A DNA stretch of 50,476 nucleotides, taken from positions 59,047 to 109,522 of the forward strand of contig NZ_SRSF01000010.1 in assembly GCF_004803465.1 (NCBI RefSeq), written 5' to 3'. Position numbers and translations under genes: made by a program. Below, in pieces: positions 18,372 through 25,238 of this stretch (positions within the stretch are counted from its first letter, which is position 1; each line of letters begins with the position of its first letter). The notes beneath the pieces were generated by a model, which saw only the letters and a list, made by a program, of their open reading frames with translations, searched no databases and was not told where the DNA came from. The DNA is from Neolewinella litorea. Its GTDB lineage: Bacteria > Bacteroidota > Bacteroidia > Chitinophagales > Saprospiraceae.

Positions 18372-19397
18372 ATGGATCAGCTTATCGTACACCACGCCAT
18401 AGTTCACGAACTGAAGAAGCAGCCGGAGATGGCCGAAGCCGACCTGTTGCTGAGTGAGGACGCCCTGCCCATTACCGAGCAGGCCATCGAACTTATTGGT
18501 CGCCTTGATGAGACCTTTGAACGAAAGACCGACCTACTGCAGGGCTACCTGGTGCAGCCCGACGAAGGACTTTTTCCCGCCTATTATCAGAACTGGCTGG
18601 AAGAGGGCCGGGGACGGTCCCCCTTCATCGCCTTCAGCCAGAACGCCATGGCGGTGCTGAAGGACAGTCTGCAGGGTGTGGTCGGCGCCAAGGGGGGCTA
18701 CCTCCTGTTCGCCGACTATACCATGGACGAGCACCGGATGCTCGGCATCTACATGATCCGGAATACGGAGGGGATGATCTTCGTCGACGATGATGAGGTA
18801 GCCCAGCAGCGCCTCAAACTTCAGACCACCGCCTACCTGGACATACAGAACATGGCCATGGCCGCCCGCCTGCTGGCCGGCAAGGGCCGCAACGTGCAGA
18901 TGATCCGTCACGCGCGGACGCAGAGCAGCATCAGCCAGTATTTCACGGATTGGGTGGGCATCGACCGCCCGGAGACCAGTGCCGAACTGACCCAGAGTTT
19001 CCTGGAAATGGTGGATGAACTGCCCGTGCCGAAGGACCGGGAAACGGGATTCGCGATGAACGAGGGCGACTTCGAAAAGGCCCTGGTCAAGTACGCTTCC
19101 AAGGCACCCCAGCATACCATTCGGGTGCAGGACTTCGACGAGCACTTCTACGGTAACGAAAAGCCCCTTCAGGAAATGCTGGCGGAGAACGGCAGCACGC
19201 TCGATGAGGGATTCCGTGTCGACCGCAAGGCCCTGCGCAACCGTTTCTACCTGCGCGCCGGTGTCGGGGGTATAAGCCTGACCTGCACCAAGGACCATTT
19301 TCGCAACGGACAGGTCCACATCGACGAGGCCACCGGCAAGATTACCATCAACAGCGAGGAGCTGGCTTCGCTCCTATTGGATCAATACGGGGAGTAG
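18372..19397 (+). CDS. 37-kDa nucleoid-associated protein (NdpA/YejK family)
   Basis: The 341-residue protein aligns from memory with the NdpA family. It has an N-terminal region with MDQLIVHHAIVHEL, a conserved centre (FIAFSQNAMAVLKDSL, GGYLLFADYT) and a C-terminal part with ISQYFTDWVG. These are abundant cytoplasmic proteins that associate with the nucleoid; in bacteria their exact role is uncertain. The length is typical. The ATG is the first in frame and lies just after a promoter-like box. The gene is monocistronic. Confidence 0.85.
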   Translation: MDQLIVHHAIVHELKKQPEMAEADLLLSEDALPITEQAIELIGRLDETFERKTDLLQGYLVQPDEGLFPAYYQNWLEEGRGRSPFIAFSQNAMAVLKDSLQGVVGAKGGYLLFADYTMDEHRMLGIYMIRNTEGMIFVDDDEVAQQRLKLQTTAYLDIQNMAMAARLLAGKGRNVQMIRHARTQSSISQYFTDWVGIDRPETSAELTQSFLEMVDELPVPKDRETGFAMNEGDFEKALVKYASKAPQHTIRVQDFDEHFYGNEKPLQEMLAENGSTLDEGFRVDRKALRNRFYLRAGVGGISLTCTKDHFRNGQVHIDEATGKITINSEELASLLLDQYGE

Positions 19398-19498
19398 GAG
19401 TGTCTTCGGGCATTGCTTCGTGGGCCGAAAACAAACCGAACGGTAGAGCCCAAAACAAGCTCAGCCCCTAAAAATCGGCTCAAACGAACATATACCGC

Positions 19499-19540
19499 GT
19501 AGGATTTGGTTGTAGGAATACACTTGCAACCAAAACCTAC
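19499..19540 (+). promoter_or_regulatory. 14-bp inverted repeat just upstream of the DUF697 gene
   Basis: GTAGGATTTGGTTG (19499-19512) and CAACCAAAACCTAC (19527-19540) match at 13 of 14 positions around a 14-nt loop, ending 6 nt before the ATG. The left arm includes TAGGATTTG, close to a -7 box. It may be an operator over the promoter or a leader hairpin near the ribosome site. Confidence 0.5.
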
Positions 19541-19546
19541 TACATT

Positions 19547-20122
19547 ATGGCAACGTCCGATCCAACAACATCCAAGTCTTCCGAATCCGCCAGCACCCAG
19601 GGCGGTGGAGAGAACCTTCCGGCAAAGAACAGCCCCTCCGGCAAACAGGAGCAAGCTGACGCCCTCATCAGAAAGTACGCCCTGTTCGGCACCGCGGCCG
19701 GCCTGATTCCCAGTTTCGGACTGGACGTGATCGCCCTGACCGCCCTGCAGGTAAAGATGATCAAGGAACTGGCCAATATCTACGAATACGACGTCGAGGA
19801 CCAGATGATCCGCATGACCATCACCACCGGCATAACCTCCCTGGGAGGCCGCCTCATCACCAGTGTGGCCACCAGCATCACCAAGGCCTTCAGCCCGCTG
19901 AAATTCCTCATCGGTGGAGCCACTCAGGCTGCCCTGAGCGGTTTCCTTACCGCCGAGATCGGCAAGATCTACCAGGCCCGGCTCGCCAGCGGTGAGAACC
20001 CGGCCGACGTAACGGTAAGCGAGATCGTCAACCACGTGGTGGCGCAGATCCAGCAGGGAGAATGGAACCCTACCAAGGTCGCCGGCTTCCGCGGCAACTT
20101 CGGTTACTTGTTGAACAAGTAA
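19547..20122 (+). CDS. DUF697-type membrane-associated protein
   Basis: The 191-residue protein has a disordered Ser/Gly-rich N-terminus (about 1-38), then a DUF697-like helical domain: IRKYALFGTAAGLIPSF, DVIALTALQVKMIKELA, then a hydrophobic helix around LKFLIGGATQAALSGFLTA. DUF697 domains occur alone or fused to GTPases, and probably sit at the inner membrane. No GTPase motif is present here. The ATG follows an inverted repeat. The gene ends at a bidirectional terminator shared with the convergent outer-membrane protein gene. Function unknown. Confidence 0.75.
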   Translation: MATSDPTTSKSSESASTQGGGENLPAKNSPSGKQEQADALIRKYALFGTAAGLIPSFGLDVIALTALQVKMIKELANIYEYDVEDQMIRMTITTGITSLGGRLITSVATSITKAFSPLKFLIGGATQAALSGFLTAEIGKIYQARLASGENPADVTVSEIVNHVVAQIQQGEWNPTKVAGFRGNFGYLLNK

Positions 20123-20149
20123 ACGGGCCTTCTACCGAAAGCCAAAACC

Positions 20150-20188
20150 AGAAAGCCCCGCAACACCAGGTGTGTTGCGGGGCTTTCT
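20150..20188. terminator. Bidirectional intrinsic terminator between convergent genes
   Basis: AGAAAGCCCCGCAACAC (20150-20166) pairs perfectly with 20172-20188, a 17-bp stem with a CAGGT loop. It lies between the stops of the DUF697 gene (20122) and the minus-strand gene (20191). The T-rich tail is short, but the AAG/CTTT ends give each strand a T-rich 3' arm. Confidence 0.85.
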
Positions 20189-20190
20189 GT

Positions 20191-20811
20191 TTAGAAGTTG
20201 TAGTTGATGCCGCTGCGGATCTCGTAGGGAGCGTCGTTGAGTCGCTCCGGCTGGCTGACCCGGAATAGAATCAGGATCTCGAAGCCCGTAGCGCCCGGCC
20301 CGCCGCCCTGGCTGAGCCCGGCCCCAAGAAAGGGTATCGCACGGGTGATCCGGCGATCGTCCAGGGTGTTGGTGCCCGGCACCTGGTAGAACTCCTTCTC
20401 GCTAAGCAGGCTATACTCGCCATGAACGAAGAAGCCGCGGTAAATCTTGGCCCTGGTGAACAGACCGGCCGACCAGGTCATGGACTTGTCCTTGAACTCC
20501 GACTGGTTGAAGCCGTAATCGTAGCGAAAGGAGTTATAGATCAGACTGACCCGCGGTCCCACGCTCAGGAAGTTATTCACCTTATAGCCCGCCATCGGAG
20601 CCACCCCGATCCGGAAGGAACTGGAATAGGAGTTGGCCTGGAACCCGATGGTGGCCCCGGCGCCGTACCAGATGTCGCCTCCCTGGTTATCCGGGGCGCG
20701 GCGGGAGCCCGAATAATCCAGATCGTCCCGCGCTTCATCCTCCCGCGTCTGGGCGTAAGCGAAGTCGGTCATGAACAGAAGGCTCAACAAGATAAGGAGG
20801 GTATAGCGCAT
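20191..20811 (-). CDS. Secreted outer-membrane beta-barrel protein, unknown
   Basis: The 206-residue product starts with a clear signal peptide (MRYTLLILLSLLFMTDFAYAQ), then an acidic/basic linker, then about eight alternating strands (IWYGAGATIGFQAN, RIGVAPMAGYKVN, and so on) ending in ...IRSGINYNF, a terminal aromatic residue typical of outer-membrane barrels. It looks like a small OmpW/porin-like fold of Bacteroidota. No ligand can be named. On the minus strand TATCTTTA about 22 nt before the ATG may be its -7 box. Confidence 0.75.
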   Translation of the reverse strand: MRYTLLILLSLLFMTDFAYAQTREDEARDDLDYSGSRRAPDNQGGDIWYGAGATIGFQANSYSSSFRIGVAPMAGYKVNNFLSVGPRVSLIYNSFRYDYGFNQSEFKDKSMTWSAGLFTRAKIYRGFFVHGEYSLLSEKEFYQVPGTNTLDDRRITRAIPFLGAGLSQGGGPGATGFEILILFRVSQPERLNDAPYEIRSGINYNF

Positions 20812-20885
20812 GGAATTTGGGGTTATGGATGGGTAAAGATAACAGCGGGGGCAGGCAGTTGCTCAGCCCAAACGACAACAAGTAC

Positions 20886-20893
20886 TAGTTTTG
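20886..20893 (+). promoter_or_regulatory. TAGTTTTG box 4 nt before the yraN start
   Basis: TAGTTTTG matches TAnnTTTG exactly and is separated from the ATG at 20898 only by CCCC. A TTG at 20859-20861 (24-bp spacer) is a weak -33 candidate. Transcription from here would give a leaderless or nearly leaderless mRNA. Confidence 0.45.
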
Positions 20894-20897
20894 CCCC

Positions 20898-21266
20898 ATG
20901 ACGGACCGTAAGAAGACGGGTGAGCAGGGAGAAGCGTTGGCCCGGCAGTATCTGATCGGGCACGGTTATACGATTGAGGCAACAAATTACCGGTACCGAC
21001 GCACGGAAATCGACATCGTTGCCCGCAAGGACGGCATCCTGGTCTTCGTGGAAGTGAAAACCAGAAGCTCAGTGGCCTACGGTCACCCCAGCACCTTCTT
21101 CCGCCCGGAGCAGCAGCGTCGGATGAGCCGTGCCGCTTCCATGTACATGGAGGAAGTGAACCACGAATGGGAAATACGCTTCGACCTGATCGCTATCCAC
21201 TACCGCTCGCCTTCCGTCTATCAGCTCGACCACTATCCGGACGTATTTTTCCCCGGCCTGCATTAA
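20898..21266 (+). CDS. yraN: YraN family (UPF0102) endonuclease-like protein
   Basis: The 122-residue protein shows the complete YraN pattern: GEQGEALARQYL, GYTIEATNYRYRRTEIDIVA and FVEVKTRSS. The D and E-x-K residues form a PD-(D/E)xK-like nuclease core. The biological role is unsettled; members are often linked to DNA metabolism or to ribosomal-RNA operons. Length is typical. The gene ends in a 4-bp convergent overlap (TTAA) with the DUF58 gene. Confidence 0.93.
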   Translation: MTDRKKTGEQGEALARQYLIGHGYTIEATNYRYRRTEIDIVARKDGILVFVEVKTRSSVAYGHPSTFFRPEQQRRMSRAASMYMEEVNHEWEIRFDLIAIHYRSPSVYQLDHYPDVFFPGLH

Positions 21267-22612
21267 AGGCCCCGCCCCTTCAGTTCCAGGTACTGCCGGA
21301 TCACGGTACCCGTGAGGTCCGCGGGCTGCGTAAGTACCACCTGGATGCCGTGGCGCCGCATCCGCAGGGCCATCAATTCCCGCTCCTGCAGGTACCGCCG
21401 GGCGGTGGCTTTCCGATAGACGCTCGCGGCGTCGCTGGTCGGCGCGTCAAGGAGTGACGCGACCTCGGTATTTTCGAAAAGGACCACGACAAGGCTGTGA
21501 TCGCGACCCAGCTTTCGCAGGACCGGCATGACGCGGTCCAGGGCGTAGTTGCTCTCGAAATTAGCGAAGAGTACGATCATACTGCGCACCGGCACCAAAC
21601 GCCGTACCGCCCGCAACAACAAATCGTAATCGCTCTCCCCCGTACGCTCCCGTTGGCGGTACAGCAACTTTAGCGCGCGGCGCAACTGATCCGGCCGGTT
21701 CTCGGCCGCCAGGAAATCCCCGAGTTTGTCGGAGAAGGTGAGCAGTCCCGCCCGGTCGCCCCGGCGGAGGATGAGGTTGGTCAGGGCCAGGGAGGCGTTG
21801 ATGGCGTGGTCCAGAAGGCTGAGCCCGTCAAACGGCATCAGCATACTGCGCCCCTTATCGAGCAAGCAGTAAATGGCCTGGGCCCGCTCGGTGGTGTAGG
21901 TATTGACCATAAGGCTGCCGCGTCGGGCCGTGGCTTTCCAGTTCACGGTACGGCGGTCGTCGCCCGGAACGTAGGACTTGATCTGATCGAACTCATAACT
22001 GCGGGTCACGGGGAGAGGTCTCCGGCGTTTGCCAGACTCCACGGGACGGGTGACGGGGAAAGTGAATTTCTGCATCTGAACCAGACTGGGGTACACGGTA
22101 ACTTCCTGCTCCTGTGGAATGCGCCGTCGCCACACGGCCAGGCCCCAACCGCTGCGGAGGAACAGGTTGATGCAGCCGAAGCGGTACAGGCCGCGCGAAG
22201 TGGGCCGCACGGGGTAGGTAAGGGTACGCCGTTCGCCGGCCTCCGCCACCGTGCTGAGCCGGTGGTCGCGCAACTGCAACTGCTGCGGCCACTCGTCGAT
22301 AATCAGCAGGTGCAGCGGCATTTTCGCGCCGTTGTGGATTTCCAGGGCCACGTTCAGGGGATCTCCGAGTGACAATACCCGGGGTGGTCGGCGGATGGCG
22401 GTTACCGCCGGTGCCGCCCGGTGCAGCAGGTACCCGTCGTACAGCACCGCCAGAAAAAGGATTAGCAGTCCCCCGACCGCCACCCAGAAAAGCGGTGAAA
22501 GCCAGAAACCCAGCGCGGAAATCACGGCTACCCCACCAAGCAGGTAAAAGAAGCGTCCGCCCAGGTAGAGGTCGGTCAGGATGGAACGAAGTGAGGGGAA
22601 AAGACGGATCAC
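21263..22612 (-). CDS. DUF58 domain membrane protein with a von Willebrand-like region
   Basis: The 449-residue product has two N-terminal membrane segments (about 20-60: YLLGGVAVISALGFWLS and WVAVGGLLILFLAVLY), a beta-rich domain, then the DUF58 motif DQIKSYVPGDDRRTVNWKATARRG and a vWA-like fold with CLLDKGRSM and DHAINASLALTNLIL. DUF58 proteins usually accompany MoxR-type AAA ATPases and act in envelope complex assembly, but no moxR is adjacent here. The start is GTG at 22610-22612, preceded by TAGCTTTC 5 nt upstream. The stop overlaps yraN by 4 bp. Confidence 0.88.
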   Translation of the reverse strand: MIRLFPSLRSILTDLYLGGRFFYLLGGVAVISALGFWLSPLFWVAVGGLLILFLAVLYDGYLLHRAAPAVTAIRRPPRVLSLGDPLNVALEIHNGAKMPLHLLIIDEWPQQLQLRDHRLSTVAEAGERRTLTYPVRPTSRGLYRFGCINLFLRSGWGLAVWRRRIPQEQEVTVYPSLVQMQKFTFPVTRPVESGKRRRPLPVTRSYEFDQIKSYVPGDDRRTVNWKATARRGSLMVNTYTTERAQAIYCLLDKGRSMLMPFDGLSLLDHAINASLALTNLILRRGDRAGLLTFSDKLGDFLAAENRPDQLRRALKLLYRQRERTGESDYDLLLRAVRRLVPVRSMIVLFANFESNYALDRVMPVLRKLGRDHSLVVVLFENTEVASLLDAPTSDAASVYRKATARRYLQERELMALRMRRHGIQVVLTQPADLTGTVIRQYLELKGRGL

Positions 22613-22617
22613 GTTGT

Positions 22618-22625
22618 GAAAGCTA
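22618..22625 (-). promoter_or_regulatory. TAGCTTTC box 5 nt before the DUF58 GTG start
   Basis: On the minus strand TAGCTTTC, one base off TAnnTTTG, is followed by ACAAC and the GTG start. The spacing matches the other near-start boxes in this window. Confidence 0.3.
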
Positions 22626-22671
22626 AACTAAATTCGCGACAGGGGGCGTTCCCCCTTCACAACCGCCCCGC

Positions 22672-23292
22672 TTGAAGCTATCGACCACCATAATCCTCCT
22701 CCTCAGTCTGGTCTTTACCAGTTGTAATTCTTTCCGTCCGGTCACGAGTGTCCGCAACCCCTCCCGCGCGGGCAGCTCCACCGCTACCGCCGATCGCGCT
22801 CGGCCCCGCCCCGCACCCGCCGAGGCAGCCACGCCGCGCCGGAACAAAAACGACCGTGCCCGGCGACCCGCGGCACCCGCCCCCCTGGAAGGTCCGACGG
22901 GTATAATTCGCAACAGCCTCGTTTCCCACGCCGAACAGTACCTCGGCCTGCGCTACAAATACGGTGGCAATACCCCCAAGGAAGGCTTTGACTGTTCGGG
23001 CTTCGTGAAGTACCTCTACGAGGACCAGGGCATCAGCATCCACCGCGTTTCCCGCGATCAGGCGCGGCAGGGACAAGAGATCGATCCGGACCGTGCACAG
23101 CCAGGCGATCTGGTCTTTTTCCGGCGTGGACCCAGTCAGCCCGTTTTTCACGTTTCGATGATCGTCGATGCCTCGCCCGGTGAGCTTTGGGTGATCCACC
23201 CCACCAGCAGTCGGGGCGTGATCCGGGAAAATATCCTGGCCTCATCGTACTGGCGACCCAAGATTTCGGAGGTGAAGACCTTTATCCGCTAG
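22672..23292 (+). CDS. NlpC/P60 family cell-wall hydrolase, lipoprotein
   Basis: The 206-residue protein has a lipoprotein signal (MKLSTTIILLLSLVFTSC, Cys18), a low-complexity Arg/Pro/Ala linker (about 25-75) and an NlpC/P60 domain. The catalytic triad is Cys108 (FDCSGFVKYLY), His160 (HVSMI) and His176 (WVIHPTSSRG). It should cleave peptide cross-links in peptidoglycan, probably from the outer-membrane inner face. The start is TTG: no ATG lies before the signal peptide in this frame, and a downstream start would remove the lipobox. It is divergent from the DUF58 gene. Confidence 0.88.
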   Translation: MKLSTTIILLLSLVFTSCNSFRPVTSVRNPSRAGSSTATADRARPRPAPAEAATPRRNKNDRARRPAAPAPLEGPTGIIRNSLVSHAEQYLGLRYKYGGNTPKEGFDCSGFVKYLYEDQGISIHRVSRDQARQGQEIDPDRAQPGDLVFFRRGPSQPVFHVSMIVDASPGELWVIHPTSSRGVIRENILASSYWRPKISEVKTFIR

Positions 23293-23460
23293 CTTATTCC
23301 AAGGGGTCAGTACACAGTATTGGCTTGGGCAGCGTTCCTTTATTCGAAAAATGCAGGCACCGGCCGGACCACCCAAGTGGCGCGTGGGACAAGTCCCAAA
23401 CCAACCCGCGTGACGTAATTATCCACCCGGCGGGTGGAGGAACCATTATGAACGCCCTGA

Positions 23461-23955
23461 TCAGTGCTTGCGCCCGTCGGGAATGTCCTTGGTGGGGTCT
23501 TTGGCGTTAATCGAGGTCTTATTACCGAACCCCTGCCGCAACTGCCGTTGTCGCATGGGCATGCTGTCGATCAGTTCCAGGACGACCGAAACGGGCGTGA
23601 CCTGGTTCTTGGCGCGAAATTTCTCCGATCCGTCCAGTCCGACCAGGGCCATTTCGAACTGATAGTCTTCCGCACCAAAGTAATCGTAGAAATATTCCGA
23701 ACTGCTTTCCGGCATAAAGAGGCCGGTATTCTCGTGGTCTCCCTCGGGCGTGGCCATGAGTACCACTACTTCGCGTTCGCGCAGCTCCTCCGAGGCGGCC
23801 GACAGGAGTGCCTGCTGTTTCAGGAAGAGGGGATCGTCAATATCGGGGGCGAAAAGAATGAGCACCCGGGACGTCCACCGGTATTCGGGCAGGCTTTGGG
23901 CGGCAATCGTAAAAGGCAGGGCCATAAGTAATAGCAGGGGCAACAAGGGTTTCAT
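23461..23955 (-). CDS. Secreted DUF4174 domain protein
   Basis: The 164-residue product, taken from the ATG at 23955, starts with the signal peptide MKPLLPLLLLMALPFTIAAQ. The DUF4174 core follows: RVLILFAPDIDDP, then a thioredoxin-like alternation ending with FEMALVGLDGSEKFRA. Family members are small periplasmic or extracellular proteins of unknown role with a thioredoxin-like fold that lacks the CxxC pair, as here. An in-frame ATG five codons upstream is possible. The 168 bp after the NlpC gene (23293-23460) contain no gene; a short palindrome (CCACCCGGCGGGTGG) is near 23430. Confidence 0.8.
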   Translation of the reverse strand: MKPLLPLLLLMALPFTIAAQSLPEYRWTSRVLILFAPDIDDPLFLKQQALLSAASEELREREVVVLMATPEGDHENTGLFMPESSSEYFYDYFGAEDYQFEMALVGLDGSEKFRAKNQVTPVSVVLELIDSMPMRQRQLRQGFGNKTSINAKDPTKDIPDGRKH

Positions 23956-23974
23956 ACCCTTGAAACACAAGCCA

Positions 23975-24595
23975 TTAGTCCTGTGTTCCGGCGATGGCTA
24001 CCATCAGGGCGCGGAAGGTTTCCGGTTCGTTGTAGAGCGCGTCCTGGTAGGTAGTGGCCCGCAGGCGCAGGTTCCAGGGCTGGTCGTTGCGCAGTTCCAG
24101 CTCTACGGTGATGTTGCCGAATTTCTGGTCGAGCTCTCCGCGCTGCGGCGGTCCGGCCTCGCGCTGGTGGCGGGTCCGCGGCTTTAGGTAGTGTCGCTCC
24201 TGGGTTTCCACCCAGTCTTCGCGGCTGAAGACCCGGCGGTCGCTGATCTGCGTGCGGTAGTTGAGCTCGAGGATGCGTTCCTTAAGATAGTGGAAGAAAT
24301 GGCCGATCTCCTCGCGTGAGTAGTGGGTATCGTTGAAATGGATCACGAAGCCCTTGCTGCTCGGCGTATCGAGGAAACTGATGGCCTGGTCGGTGGGCCG
24401 ACCGGTCTGGAAGATGGCGTACTGATCGGTCAACCAGTCGAACAGCCGGCGGCGGGCCAGGGTCTTCTTCCAGCGCTCGTACTGCTCGAGTTCAGCTGGG
24501 TCGCGCTCGATCATTTCGTGGACGGCGGGCTCGGTGGGCGAACTGTTTTCCGCGGCGTCGAAGAGGGAACTTATTCTTTGCCAGAAGTTGGCCAT
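23975..24595 (-). CDS. Unknown cytoplasmic protein, 206 aa
   Basis: The start at 24595 (MANFWQRISSLFDAAE) overlaps the end of the upstream gene by 25 bp, which implies translational coupling. An open frame runs to 25054, but the extension is antisense-like, Arg/Pro-rich and overlaps that gene, so it is rejected. The protein has no signal or membrane segment. It contains FVIHFNDTHYSREEIGHFFHYLKERILEL, of which the recognisable part is the helical FHYLKERILEL, and a C-terminal strand-rich part (GNITVELELRNDQPWNLRL). I do not recognise the family; it resembles proteins that Bacteroidota annotate as hypothetical. Confidence 0.65.
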   Translation of the reverse strand: MANFWQRISSLFDAAENSSPTEPAVHEMIERDPAELEQYERWKKTLARRRLFDWLTDQYAIFQTGRPTDQAISFLDTPSSKGFVIHFNDTHYSREEIGHFFHYLKERILELNYRTQISDRRVFSREDWVETQERHYLKPRTRHQREAGPPQRGELDQKFGNITVELELRNDQPWNLRLRATTYQDALYNEPETFRALMVAIAGTQD

Positions 24596-25101
24596 TGGTT
24601 TCGGTTTGTGGGGGTCAATTCGCCGCGGTATTTCAGCTCCCGCTCCTTGGTGTAGCCGAATTCCGCGTGGGGTAGCAGCCGATTCAGGGTTTTGGTCACT
24701 AGCAGCAACTGCTCGGCCCGCAGGTTGAAGTCGTGCACGCGGCCGTCGTCTACGTAGAGGTAAAGCGTTCCGCTGCGCATCAGGTTCAGCCCGAAGGGCA
24801 TGCGTTCGGTCACTACGCTGTACACCCATACGATCCGTTCGGGCTGTTCGCGTAGGTCTTCGCGCAGGGCGTCCAGCGGCTGCTCGCTGAGCAGGCGGTA
24901 CAGCCAGAACAGGCCCAGACTGGCGGCCAGGGCCCCGGCGAAGGGCAGCCATACGCTGTAGGGGATGCTCAGCAGGCACACCAGCAGGCCAACCGTCACC
25001 ACCCCCACGGCCGTAAGTTGCTTGGCGCGGTGTTCGCGCGCCACGCTTCTCCACAGGGGCTCCAGGCCCGGGTGCCGGATGAGTCGCTCATTGGGTCGCA
25101 T
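24571..25101 (-). CDS. Unknown two-helix membrane protein, 176 aa
   Basis: The product has an N-terminal cytoplasmic segment of about 28 residues, two membrane helices (about 30-68: AVGVVTVGLLVCLLSIPY and WLPFAGALAASLGLFWLY) and a soluble C-terminal domain with a strand-rich centre (SGTLYLYVDDGRVHDF). It is the first gene of a two-gene operon with the 206-residue protein downstream, overlapping by 25 bp. The pair probably work together, but no family is recognised for either. Confidence 0.7.
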   Translation of the reverse strand: MRPNERLIRHPGLEPLWRSVAREHRAKQLTAVGVVTVGLLVCLLSIPYSVWLPFAGALAASLGLFWLYRLLSEQPLDALREDLREQPERIVWVYSVVTERMPFGLNLMRSGTLYLYVDDGRVHDFNLRAEQLLLVTKTLNRLLPHAEFGYTKERELKYRGELTPTNRNQWPTSGKE

Positions 25102-25238
25102 ACGTAGTAATAGGTGGAAAGCGACAAACTGGTTTACCGCCCGGCAGTTTTTATCGGGGCAGCAAACAAGGCTGCCGGGCCAAACGCTTTAACAAATAAG
25201 TACATTCCCTCAGTTTCCGGAACGGACCGCCCCCGCGT

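Noticed and set aside
24596..25054. N-terminal extension of the 206-aa protein to an ATG at 25054
   Set aside because: It is out of frame with, and entirely within, the upstream membrane protein gene and has an Arg/Pro-rich shadow composition.
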